This document shows, one piece after another, positions 15,806 through 23,401 of a DNA stretch of 32,107 nucleotides. Made by a program: the position numbers and the translations under genes. Position 1 is the stretch's first letter, and every line of letters begins with the position of its first letter. Source of the DNA: Candidatus Nanopelagicales bacterium (GTDB lineage: Bacteria; Actinomycetota; Actinomycetes; S36-B12; GCA-2699445); contig JAUYJT010000021.1 of NCBI GenBank assembly GCA_030700225.1, forward strand, positions 1-32,107, given 5' to 3'. Below the pieces are notes generated by a model that saw only the letters and a list, made by a program, of their open reading frames with translations, had not been told where the DNA came from and made no database searches.

Positions 15806-16405
15806 TCAGTCCTTCAGCGACCAGGACACCATGCCCTCAATGTTGCCCTTGATGGCTTCGCCAGCGGTGGCGTCCGCTCCCTTTGTCAGGATCGCGAACT
15901 TCAGGCCGCCGACGTCGCTCTTGCGCGGCGCGGATGACAGCGCGTAGCCAACCTCGTCCGGCCGGATCAGCCAGGCGCCCCAGCTGTAGGCCATCCGCGC
16001 CCCACCACGCTTCTTGTCCAGCGCGTCGGTAAGCGCGTCGTCCTGCTCCCAAGCCAACACGCGGTAGCCATCCCGTTCACCCGCATCGAACATGTGGTTC
16101 GCGAACTGCAAGCTGCCCAGAAGCGGCAGCGTCACCTTCTGGATGAACACGACGTCGAGGTCAGACACCTTGCTCGCGAATTCGGACTCAACAACGTACT
16201 TGATGTTGCCCACATATCCGGGCAGGTTCATGACCCTGGAAACCATCTTGTCAACGTCGACTTCCAGGCCGGGCTTGATGCCAACGCCCTCCTTCGTGGG
16301 GCGGTCATCATGCCGCCATGACTTGTAGTTGAACTTGTCGTGTGTGAGCTCCGCGACCCGCAGGAACACCCGGTCGAGGAACTCGTTCATCTCATCACCG
16401 GCCAT
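15806..16405 (-). CDS. Putative START/SRPBCC-like protein, paralogue A
   Basis: The 199-residue protein has no signal peptide or membrane segment. It is one of three tandem paralogues (with 16440-17039 and 17069-17668) sharing the layout FLDRVF, DKF-x3-WR, RPT-EG, PG-x2-VDV-KM-SR, GYV-N, and a near-invariant C-terminal block GAWLIRPDEVGYALSSAPRKSDVG-LKF. The alternating strands, the FIQKVTLPLLGSLQ segment and the C-terminal helix suggest a helix-grip (SRPBCC/START) ligand-binding fold. That is a pattern judgement, not a recognised motif. GGAGGT lies 5 bases before ATG 16405. It is the last gene of the thiolase-meaB-ybbN operon and converges on glgB. Its ligand is unknown; acyl-CoA, lipid or polyketide-like molecules are typical for the fold. 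Confidence 0.6.
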   Translation of the reverse strand: MAGDEMNEFLDRVFLRVAELTHDKFNYKSWRHDDRPTKEGVGIKPGLEVDVDKMVSRVMNLPGYVGNIKYVVESEFASKVSDLDVVFIQKVTLPLLGSLQFANHMFDAGERDGYRVLAWEQDDALTDALDKKRGGARMAYSWGAWLIRPDEVGYALSSAPRKSDVGGLKFAILTKGADATAGEAIKGNIEGMVSWSLKD

Positions 16406-16439
16406 CAGGCACCTCCACTGTGACTCGTCGCTTCGCCAA

Positions 16440-17039
16440 CTAGTCCCTCTTCGACCACGCGATCATGCCTTCGATCGCGGCCTTCAGGACTTCACCACCG
16501 ACCGTGTTAGCGCCGGCCGTCATCAGCCCGAATTTCAGCGAGCCGACATCGCTCTTGCGCGGCGCGGACGACAGCGCGTAGCCGACCTCGTCCGGCCTGA
16601 TCAGCCAAGCCCCCAAGCTGTAGGCGAGCCGCGCCCCGCCGTGCTTCTTGTCAAGGGCATCGGTCGCCTCGTCGTCCAGGGTCCAAGCCACCGCCCGGTA
16701 CCCGTTGCGGTCTCCGCAGTCCACGAGCCGCAGCGCCGCTTGGATGCCACCCAGGATCGGCACGCTGATCTTCTGGATGTAGACGAAGTCGGTGTCGGAG
16801 TACTTCTTGATGATCTCGCACTCGGCCACGTGGCTCATGTTCTTCACGTAGCCCTCGACATCGAGAATCCGGCTCACCATCTTCACGACATCCACGTCGA
16901 CGCCAGGCCGAAGGCCGATTCCCTCCACCGTGGGACGATCCGCGAACCGCCAATCCTTGGAGCTGAACTTGTCTCGGGACAGCTCCGGCACCCGGCTGAA
17001 CACCCGGTCGAGAAACCCTTGAATGTCCGTGTCGGTCAA
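16440..17039 (-). CDS. Putative START/SRPBCC-like protein, paralogue B
   Basis: This 199-residue paralogue is closest to C over RILDVEGY, SDTDFVYIQ, PILGG-Q-ALR and the WSKRD C-terminus. The start is TTG 17039, because GGAGGT then has a 5-base spacing identical to those of A and C, and the proteins align from the first residue; the open frame runs two codons further, but GGAGGT would then touch the start codon. It keeps the block GAWLIRPDEVGYALSSAPRK. There are 34 bases to gene A and 29 from gene C, so all three are co-transcribed. Repeated duplication with conserved ends and a variable middle suggests related but distinct ligands. Confidence 0.6.
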   Translation of the reverse strand: MTDTDIQGFLDRVFSRVPELSRDKFSSKDWRFADRPTVEGIGLRPGVDVDVVKMVSRILDVEGYVKNMSHVAECEIIKKYSDTDFVYIQKISVPILGGIQAALRLVDCGDRNGYRAVAWTLDDEATDALDKKHGGARLAYSLGAWLIRPDEVGYALSSAPRKSDVGSLKFGLMTAGANTVGGEVLKAAIEGMIAWSKRD

Positions 17040-17068
17040 CGCCAACCTCCAGCCCGGGAGACTAGGCG

Positions 17069-17668
17069 CTAGTCCCGCTTCGACCAGGCGATCATCGTGT
17101 CGATGTTGTTCTTCAACATGTCCGATGTCCCAGCGTTCGCACCCTTTGTCATGACCGCGAACTTCAGCGATCCGACGTCACTCTTGCGTGGAGCGGAGGA
17201 CAGCGCATAGCCGATCTCGTCCGGCCGGATCAGCCAAGCGCCCAGGTTGTACTGAGTGCGCGCGCCGCCCTTCTTCTTGTCGAGGCTGTCGGTAACGGCA
17301 TCATCTTGTGCCCAGGCCACAACGCGGAAGCCGTCACGCTCACCGAGATCAGTCATGCGCAGAGCACACTGCAGTCCCCCGAGAATCGGCAGGTTCATGC
17401 GCTGGATGTAGACGAAGTCCGTGTCCGAGTTCTTGCTCGTGATCGTGCAATCGACTACATACTTCATATTCTCGGCATACCCCTCGACATCGAGAATCCG
17501 ACTCGCCATCTTCTCGACATCAACACTTACGCCGGGCCTGATTCCCACGCCCTCGCTCGTCGGGCGATTCTCAAACCGCCAGGACCTGAAGTTGAACTTG
17601 TCACGGGACAGCTCGGGAACCTTGGGCATGACCCGCCCCAGAAACTCCTCTGCGCTTGCTTCACTCAT
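17069..17668 (-). CDS. Putative START/SRPBCC-like protein, paralogue C
   Basis: First of the three tandem genes in transcription order, this encodes 199 residues. ATG 17668 is preceded by GGAGGT with 5-base spacing. It has the same conserved positions as A and B (FNFRSWR, RPTSEGVGIRPG, SDTDFVYIQ, GAWLIRPDEIGYALSSAPRKSDVG). A 112-base gap separates it from the ybbN-like gene upstream, wide enough for a terminator or promoter; an imperfect GCCGAAGCCG/CGGCTTCAGC pair lies in it at roughly 17716-17765. The trio may therefore have its own promoter. No catalytic residues can be assigned. Confidence 0.6.
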   Translation of the reverse strand: MSEASAEEFLGRVMPKVPELSRDKFNFRSWRFENRPTSEGVGIRPGVSVDVEKMASRILDVEGYAENMKYVVDCTITSKNSDTDFVYIQRMNLPILGGLQCALRMTDLGERDGFRVVAWAQDDAVTDSLDKKKGGARTQYNLGAWLIRPDEIGYALSSAPRKSDVGSLKFAVMTKGANAGTSDMLKNNIDTMIAWSKRD

Positions 17669-17780
17669 GCGTCACCTCCGGTCGCGAGCCTCAACACTAG
17701 CGATTCTCAACCGCCGAAGCCGGTCAACTCAGGGCCCTCGGCTCGCATCACGACGGCTTCAGCCCGCTCCGATTACTGGA

Positions 17781-18695
17781 TCAGAACAGGGCGCTCGCCA
17801 GTCCGACGCGCGCCTTGGCGACCTCCGGGTGGCCGGGGCCGACGACTTCGAAAAGCTCGATCAGGCGGGTCCGCACGACTTCGCGATCGTCACCCGACAC
17901 GAGCCGAATCAATGCGATCAAGCGGGCGAATGCATCCGCGAACTCCTGGTTCGCTGCCTTGATGTCCGCGGCCAGCATCTGCTGGTCCACGTCCCCCGGC
18001 GCGGCGTCGGCATCCCGCAGCACGGTGGAGGGATCGGCGCCGCTAACCCGCCCATACAGTGCGGCGGTAGCCCTGCCGACTCTCGCCTGTTCGTCAGTGG
18101 GATTCCTCAGCAGGCGGGCCGCGAAGGCCGCGTCCGCCGCCGTCCAGTCGCCGCGCTCCATGGCGTCATAGGCTGCCTCGAGGTCAGGATCCATCGGCGG
18201 CTTCGTCGCAGGGGCATCCTGTGGGACTTCTTGCCTCGCCTCAACAGTTCCCGAAACGCCAGCCTTCGCTGCTTCGGCGAGCACCGCATCGAGGACCTGT
18301 CGAACTTGCGCCTCCGGCAGCGCGCCCTGGAACAACGGAAGAAGTTGACCTCGAAGAACCGCGAACACCGATGGCATCGCTGGCGCCTGGAAGGCCGCCG
18401 CCAGGCGCTGGTTGGCGTCGGCGTCGATCCTGGCCAGAACCCATCGCCCAGCGCAGTCCCCTGCCAGGCGCTGAAGGATCGGCGACAACGTGTTGCTGGG
18501 GTCGCCCGCGGACGACCGCAACTCGACGATGATCGGCACTGTCGACGACCGGTCAATTACCTCTTCCTTGAAGTTGGCTTCGGTGACATCGACGGCTGCC
18601 CCGGGCGGCGAATTGGCCGCGCGCTGCTTAGCTTCCCTGGCGGCAGCGAGAGCGGCCAGGTCGACGGCGCCGTGCATTGGAATGTTCGAGCTCAC
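17781..18695 (-). CDS. YbbN/CnoX-like thioredoxin-fold TPR co-chaperone
   Basis: The 304-residue cytoplasmic protein has an N-terminal linker (DLAALAAAREAKQRA), a thioredoxin fold (residues about 40-140: VTEANFKEEVID, VPIIVELRSSAG, ARIDADANQRLAAAFQAPAMPSVFAV) and C-terminal TPR-like helices from LEAAYDAMERGDWTAADAAF onward. The active-site position reads ELRSSAGDPSNTL, with no cysteines where thioredoxins have WCxxC, so it is redox-inactive and probably a holdase. The start is taken as GTG 18695 (SSNIPMHG); ATG 18677 or the upstream 18725 are alternatives. It lies 26 bases after meaB. Its position beside glgB, thiolase and epimerase matches the mycobacterial order. Confidence 0.88.
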   Translation of the reverse strand: MSSNIPMHGAVDLAALAAAREAKQRAANSPPGAAVDVTEANFKEEVIDRSSTVPIIVELRSSAGDPSNTLSPILQRLAGDCAGRWVLARIDADANQRLAAAFQAPAMPSVFAVLRGQLLPLFQGALPEAQVRQVLDAVLAEAAKAGVSGTVEARQEVPQDAPATKPPMDPDLEAAYDAMERGDWTAADAAFAARLLRNPTDEQARVGRATAALYGRVSGADPSTVLRDADAAPGDVDQQMLAADIKAANQEFADAFARLIALIRLVSGDDREVVRTRLIELFEVVGPGHPEVAKARVGLASALF

Positions 18696-18721
18696 GCGCT
18701 CATTGTGGCAACTGTCCCTGC

Positions 18722-19681
18722 TCACTCATCGCCGAGCCCCACCCGGAGCACGGCCGCGTCGGCCGCGGAATAGGAATCCAGCTTGCCCTCGACCACATCC
18801 TCGGCCAGGCCGCAAAGTTCATTGTCGATGCCATCCAGATGCCTTTCGAACTCCTCCGTCGCCAGGCCCCGAATCTCGGCCGCCGCCCGGTCACGTCGGC
18901 GAGTCGCCAGACCGCCACTGGCGCGCTCGTGAGCGACGTGCGCCTCTATCTCCTCTGCCAGATTCACGATTCCAAGGCCTTCAGTAGCGGAAACGCTCAC
19001 CACAGGCGGACGCCAGTCTCCCGCCGACTTCAGCTCTGCGATAGACCGCAGTTCCCGAGCAGTCGAATCAGCGCCCAGGCGATCTGACTTGTTGACGACC
19101 AGTATGTCGGCGATCTCCAGCAACCCAGCCTTGGCTGCCTGGATGCTGTCGCCCGAACCCGGGGCCACGAGAACGACGACCGTGTCGGCGTGGCTGACAA
19201 TGTCCACTTCGCTCTGCCCCACACCCACGGTCTCCACGACGACCACATCGAATCCGCAAGCGTCAAGAACCCGGATCGCGGCAGGTGTCGCCGCTGACAG
19301 ACCTCCGAGCCTGCCACGCGCGGCCATCGACCTGATGAACACGCCCTCGTCGGTGGCATGTTCGGTCATTCTCACTCGATCGCCGAGCAGCGCTCCACCG
19401 GTGAACGGCGACGTCGGATCCACGGCGATGACGGCTACAGACTGACCAACCGAGCGCCAGTGACCGATCAGCGCGGAAGTCGTCGTGGACTTACCCACCC
19501 CCGGCGCACCAGTGACACCTATGACGTGGCTGCGGCCTGTACGGCCACGAAGCAGTCGGACCAGCTCGGGTACTTCGGTGGCACGCTCCTCGACGGCCGA
19601 CAACAGGCGCGCCAGAGAGAGCCGATCCCCGGACGTAGCCCTACCGACCAGCGCCTTCGGATCGATTCCCTTGCTCACCAC
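18722..19681 (-). CDS. meaB: MeaB, G3E-family GTPase chaperone of methylmalonyl-CoA mutase
   Basis: The 319-residue GTPase protects and reloads the B12 enzyme methylmalonyl-CoA (or ethylmalonyl-CoA) mutase. It has the P-loop GVTGAPGVGKST (residues about 54-65), the VIAVDPTSPFTGGALLGDRVRM switch region, VVVETVGVGQSEVDI (Walker B and switch) and NKSD for guanine. The C-terminal dimerisation arm is present. GTG 19681 has GGAG 6 bases upstream and follows the thiolase stop by 19 bases. The mutase genes are not in the window. Linkage to epimerase and Ccr indicates service to the C4/C5 acyl-CoA pathway. Confidence 0.95.
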   Translation of the reverse strand: MVSKGIDPKALVGRATSGDRLSLARLLSAVEERATEVPELVRLLRGRTGRSHVIGVTGAPGVGKSTTTSALIGHWRSVGQSVAVIAVDPTSPFTGGALLGDRVRMTEHATDEGVFIRSMAARGRLGGLSAATPAAIRVLDACGFDVVVVETVGVGQSEVDIVSHADTVVVLVAPGSGDSIQAAKAGLLEIADILVVNKSDRLGADSTARELRSIAELKSAGDWRPPVVSVSATEGLGIVNLAEEIEAHVAHERASGGLATRRRDRAAAEIRGLATEEFERHLDGIDNELCGLAEDVVEGKLDSYSAADAAVLRVGLGDE

Positions 19682-19700
19682 AGCCCGCTCCGCAAGTCAC

Positions 19701-20888
19701 TCAGGACCTTGGGACTCTCACTATCAGCGCATCGCCCTGCCCGCCGCCGCCGCACAGCGCCGCCGCGCCCACGCCACCTCCGCGGCGCCGAAGTTCCAAA
19801 GCGAGATGAAGAACGATGCGGGCCCCGGACATCCCAACGGGGTGACCCATGGCAACCGCTCCCCCGTTGACGTTGATGATGTCCTCCGACAGGCCCAACT
19901 TGCGGCCCGACACGATTCCGACCGCCGCGAACGCCTCATTCAGCTCCACGAGATCGAGGTCGGCCGGTTCGATCCCTTCCTTCTGGCAGGCCCGCAGGAC
20001 CGCGTTCGCCGGTTGCTCCTGGAGAGACGCATCGGGTCCGGCCACCATGCCGTGGGCGCCGATCTCCGCGAGCCACTCAAGCCCGAGAGCCTCGGCCTTG
20101 GCCTTACTCATGACGACAACCGCGGCGGCCCCGTCGGAAATCTGGGAGGCCGATCCAGCGGTGATCGTTCCGTCCTTCGCGAATGCCGGTCGCAAGCGCG
20201 CCAGCGTTTCGGTCGTCGTGTCCCCCCGAACCCCTTCGTCCACCGCGAACACGATCGGGTCGCCCTTGCGCTGCGGAATCTCCACAGCGACGATTTCGTC
20301 GTCAAACACGCCGTTCTTGGCCGCAGCGGCAGCGCGCTGGTGGGAGCGCGCCGAGAAAGCGTCCTGCTCCTCGCGAGTCAGTGCGTAGCGAGCGTTGCTC
20401 TTCTCGGTCGAATCCCCCATCGCCATCTGGTCAATGGCGCATGTCAGGGCGTCAAACGCGGTGGCATCGGTCATCGTCACGTCGCCGTACTTGAAGCCAC
20501 CGCGGCTCTTGGCGAGCAGATGCGGTCCCTGCGTCATCGACTCCATGCCCCCTGCGACGACGACCTCGCATTCCCCGGCGCGGATCAACTGGTCGGCCAG
20601 CGCTATCGCCGTGATACCCGACAAGCAAACCTTGTTGACGGTCAGAGCCGGTATGTCCATGGACAGGCCGCCCTTGACCGAAGCCTGCCGCGCCGGGTTC
20701 TGGCCAGCGCCAGCCTGGATGACATGCCCCATGATCACGTAGTCAACTTGATCGGACCGCACACCGGACTTGTCCAACGCTCCTCGAATAGCGAACCCGC
20801 CAAGATCAGTGGCGGAGAAGTCCTTGAGTGAACCGAGCAGGCGCCCCATCGGGGTGCGAGCGCCGGCGACTATTACTGAGGTGGCCAT
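19701..20888 (-). CDS. Acetyl-CoA C-acetyltransferase (thiolase)
   Basis: The 395-residue thiolase interconverts two acetyl-CoA and acetoacetyl-CoA. The acyl-accepting Cys88 is in NKVCLSG. The NEAFA motif, the His of [16 protein letters not shown] and the C-terminal CGGGGQGDA cysteine loop complete the active site. The start ATG has AGGA 5 bases before it. It is the first gene of the minus-strand operon and divergent from the epimerase gene, with 132 bases between. In M. tuberculosis the orthologous position is fadA4. With Ccr and the hydroxyacyl-CoA dehydrogenase in the window it fits acetyl-CoA assimilation or PHA-type storage; the direction in vivo cannot be read from the sequence. Confidence 0.95.
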   Translation of the reverse strand: MATSVIVAGARTPMGRLLGSLKDFSATDLGGFAIRGALDKSGVRSDQVDYVIMGHVIQAGAGQNPARQASVKGGLSMDIPALTVNKVCLSGITAIALADQLIRAGECEVVVAGGMESMTQGPHLLAKSRGGFKYGDVTMTDATAFDALTCAIDQMAMGDSTEKSNARYALTREEQDAFSARSHQRAAAAAKNGVFDDEIVAVEIPQRKGDPIVFAVDEGVRGDTTTETLARLRPAFAKDGTITAGSASQISDGAAAVVVMSKAKAEALGLEWLAEIGAHGMVAGPDASLQEQPANAVLRACQKEGIEPADLDLVELNEAFAAVGIVSGRKLGLSEDIINVNGGAVAMGHPVGMSGARIVLHLALELRRRGGGVGAAALCGGGGQGDALIVRVPRS

Positions 20889-21020
20889 TCATTCCTCCCG
20901 GCAAAGCGCTGGTCAACCTATCAGCCGCGAATGCGATCTGGCTGGAATACGTGCCACGATACGCTCGCCGGGGGCAGGCACAGTGCCGCCCCGTCAACAG
21001 GACTCGTGGAGGGCCCGACG

Positions 21021-21455
21021 ATGATGCCCGCACTCGCCCCGATCATCACCAGGATTGACCACGTCGGTATCGCAACATCCGATCTGGACGCCGCCATCGA
21101 GCTTTACGAGCAAGCGTTCGGGGCGCGTGTCGTGCATCGAGAAGCCAACGACGAGCAAGGGGTTCTAGAAGCCATGCTGGCGGTAGGCGACTCGGGATCG
21201 TGCATCCAACTGCTGGCTCCACTTAGCCCCGATTCCCCCATCGCCAAGTACCTCGACCGCAACGGCCCTGGGATACAGCACGTCGCATTCGGCGTTGACG
21301 ACGTGGAAGCGGCCGCGGCCCACATCACCAAAGCGGGGCTGCGCGTCCTGTATCCCCAGGCGAAACGCGGCACAGCCGGTTCCAAGGTGAACTTCGTACA
21401 TCCAAAGGACTGCGGCGGGGTCTTGGTCGAGCTCGTCGAGGTTACTGAGCCGTGA
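21021..21455 (+). CDS. mce: Methylmalonyl-CoA epimerase
   Basis: The 144-residue vicinal-oxygen-chelate protein interconverts (R)- and (S)-methylmalonyl- (or ethylmalonyl-) CoA. The metal ligands are the His of RIDHVGIAT, the Gln of IQLLAPL or the His of GIQHVAFGV, and the Glu in VLVELVE. GGAGG is 8 bases before ATG 21021; an upstream in-frame ATG at 20931 would add 30 residues lying in the promoter region and is rejected. It faces the thiolase gene divergently, and two patatin genes and ccr follow on the same strand with short gaps, so it may head that operon. Confidence 0.94.
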   Translation: MMPALAPIITRIDHVGIATSDLDAAIELYEQAFGARVVHREANDEQGVLEAMLAVGDSGSCIQLLAPLSPDSPIAKYLDRNGPGIQHVAFGVDDVEAAAAHITKAGLRVLYPQAKRGTAGSKVNFVHPKDCGGVLVELVEVTEP

Positions 21456-21474
21456 TCGGCAGCCCTGGGCAATC

Positions 21475-22458
21475 ATGAACGCGCCCGTACTGAAGGTCCC
21501 GCAAGCACGGGACGAAGCCGTCCGCGACGCTGGACCGTTGCTACCACTGGCGCATCGGCTCCCCGCCCCCATCCATTTCGCGCTCGCCGGGGGAGGCTCG
21601 CACGGTGCTATCCAGTGGGGGCTGCTTCAAGCCTTGGCGGAAACCGACATACGCCCGTCCGCGTTGATCGGAACCTCGGTCGGCGCCCTGACCGGTGCGG
21701 TGGTAGCGGAAGATCCTGCCTCCGCGGTCAACCGTCTGACCTACATCTGGACCCAGCTGGAACTGAAGTTCCTCGTCGGCGGGCTCGGGCTCACCAAGCA
21801 ACTCCTGCTCAACGCGCTCCAGCCAGGCCTCGTGGACAACGACAAAGAGCGCGGGTCGCTGGAGGCGATGCTGCGCGCGCGTGACTTCGCCGACTTGGCT
21901 GTCCCGTTCGCGGCCGTAACCACGGATCTGGCCTCCGGCAGAGCAACCGTGATCGACTCCGGGCCGCTGATTCCAGTCCTCCTGGCTTCATCGGCTATCC
22001 CCGGAGTCCTTCCCCCTGTCTCGATCGACGGGCGCTGGTACGTCGACGGCCTAGCCAGCGCCAACCTCCCCGCCGTTCAGGCCGTGCAGCGTGGAGCCGG
22101 GAGCGTCGTCGTACTCGACACGGGGTCCCGGGACGCTCAGGAAGTGTCCACGTCAGCAACTCGCATCGTGGCGCGCCTGTCAGTCGCTCTGGCGGCTAGC
22201 CAGCGAAAGGCTCAACTGGCCGAGGCTGGAGAACAGGTACCTGTCGTCCTGCTACCCACACCAGACGACCTCGGGGGCACGTTGGACTTCGGGGAGACCG
22301 TCTCCAACGCGGCCCAGGCATACTCAATGTGCCGCGATTTCCTGGGCCGGCTCGCTCTGGCCGGGTCCGACCATCTGACCCCAGGTGTCTACGCGGATGT
22401 CGGCTTCTCCGGCCTTAGTCAGGCCGACGCTCACTTGGTGCGGACGGTGGGCCGATGA
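21475..22458 (+). CDS. Patatin-like phospholipase, tandem copy 1
   Basis: The 327-residue Ser/Asp-dyad acyl hydrolase has a glycine-rich oxyanion loop (LAGGGSHGAIQWG), nucleophile Ser68 in GTSVG and catalytic Asp191 in DGLAS. It has no signal peptide, so it acts inside the cell on phospholipid, neutral lipid or possibly polyester. It starts 19 bases after the epimerase gene, and its end overlaps the second patatin as ATGA. Position within a short-chain acyl-CoA cluster suggests supply of acyl groups; the substrate is not determinable. Confidence 0.92.
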   Translation: MNAPVLKVPQARDEAVRDAGPLLPLAHRLPAPIHFALAGGGSHGAIQWGLLQALAETDIRPSALIGTSVGALTGAVVAEDPASAVNRLTYIWTQLELKFLVGGLGLTKQLLLNALQPGLVDNDKERGSLEAMLRARDFADLAVPFAAVTTDLASGRATVIDSGPLIPVLLASSAIPGVLPPVSIDGRWYVDGLASANLPAVQAVQRGAGSVVVLDTGSRDAQEVSTSATRIVARLSVALAASQRKAQLAEAGEQVPVVLLPTPDDLGGTLDFGETVSNAAQAYSMCRDFLGRLALAGSDHLTPGVYADVGFSGLSQADAHLVRTVGR

Positions 22459-23360
22459 GGCACCACCGAACAACTCTGCCCAGGCCTGTGGCCTTCGTGT
22501 TCACCTCCGGTGGAGCTCGCACAGCCGCGCAAGTTGGGATGGTCATCGAACTTCTGGCGGCCAAGATCGTGCCGGACATGATCGTCGGGTCATCGATCGG
22601 GGCACTCAACGCCGCCGCACTGGCAGCGGACCGCGATCATTCCGCCGCCAAGCTCGAGCGAACCTGGCAGATGATCGCCGACGACTCGATGCTGGCTTCG
22701 CCAAGCGCGGCCGTGATCGCCGGGTTCTCAGATTCTCGCGCCAGCAAGGCCGCGGCGCAGCTTCGCGCGATCCTCGCTCAGTCCGTGCCTGATGTCCCCA
22801 TACCGGATCTTGCCGTGCCCTTGACTGTCGTAGCGAGCGATCTGCGAACCGGCGAGGCTGTCGAGCTGCGAACTGGCTCGGCGCTCGATGCGGTAATGGC
22901 CGCGAGCGCGCTGCCAGTCGTGCTTCCCCCAGTTCCCGCAGGCGATTCTTTGCTGATCGATGGCGGCTTGTTCGCTGGCGCCCCTCTTGGGTCGGCGCTG
23001 GCCGCGGGCGCGCGGTCGATCGTCCTGCTGGACGCGGGCGCCTCCGCGGTCCCGGAGTCGTCATTGGAGTCGATCCGCTGGTGGCAAGTAGGAGTGCTTT
23101 CCTATGGCCACCTGATACGCGGGCAGCTTGAGCGCGCGCTTAGGGATGCGGCCGCGGCGGTCCCGGTGCTGTGCGTGTCCTGCGACGCCGGCAGCATCTT
23201 CGACTTCGACGAACCCGCCGCGCTTGTTACCGCCGGACGCCACGTGTCGCAGGCGTTCCTTAGTCGGCTTCCGTCACGTGTACGCCATCCTGGCGTCTAC
23301 GGAATACCGATCGGCCTGGCCGACGATCCTCGCATCACAAGTCTCGCGCACCTGTCCTAA
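22455..23360 (+). CDS. Patatin-like phospholipase, tandem copy 2
   Basis: The 301-residue patatin domain has Ser47 in GSSIG and Asp169 in the DGG motif, so the dyad is intact. The oxyanion loop is changed: TSGGARTAAQVG instead of GGGxxGxxxxG, and this may alter substrate choice. The ATGA overlap with copy 1 implies coupled translation and perhaps a heterodimer, since the two are clearly distinct paralogues. It has no signal peptide. ccr follows after 41 bases. Confidence 0.9.
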   Translation: MRHHRTTLPRPVAFVFTSGGARTAAQVGMVIELLAAKIVPDMIVGSSIGALNAAALAADRDHSAAKLERTWQMIADDSMLASPSAAVIAGFSDSRASKAAAQLRAILAQSVPDVPIPDLAVPLTVVASDLRTGEAVELRTGSALDAVMAASALPVVLPPVPAGDSLLIDGGLFAGAPLGSALAAGARSIVLLDAGASAVPESSLESIRWWQVGVLSYGHLIRGQLERALRDAAAAVPVLCVSCDAGSIFDFDEPAALVTAGRHVSQAFLSRLPSRVRHPGVYGIPIGLADDPRITSLAHLS

Positions 23361-23401
23361 GCTGCCCCAATACCAAGATGCGGACGGATCAAGGAGGAAC
23401 C

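Noticed and set aside
17421-18773. 450-residue plus-strand ORF opposite ybbN and paralogue C
   Set aside because: It is antisense to two supported genes, with low-complexity Arg-rich content.
19485-20831. 448-residue plus-strand ORF opposite thiolase and meaB
   Set aside because: It is the shadow frame of a thiolase with a complete active site.
20889-21020. Possible N-terminal extension of the epimerase from ATG 20931
   Set aside because: The extra 30 residues do not look like the family, and ATG 21021 has a GGAGG ahead of it.
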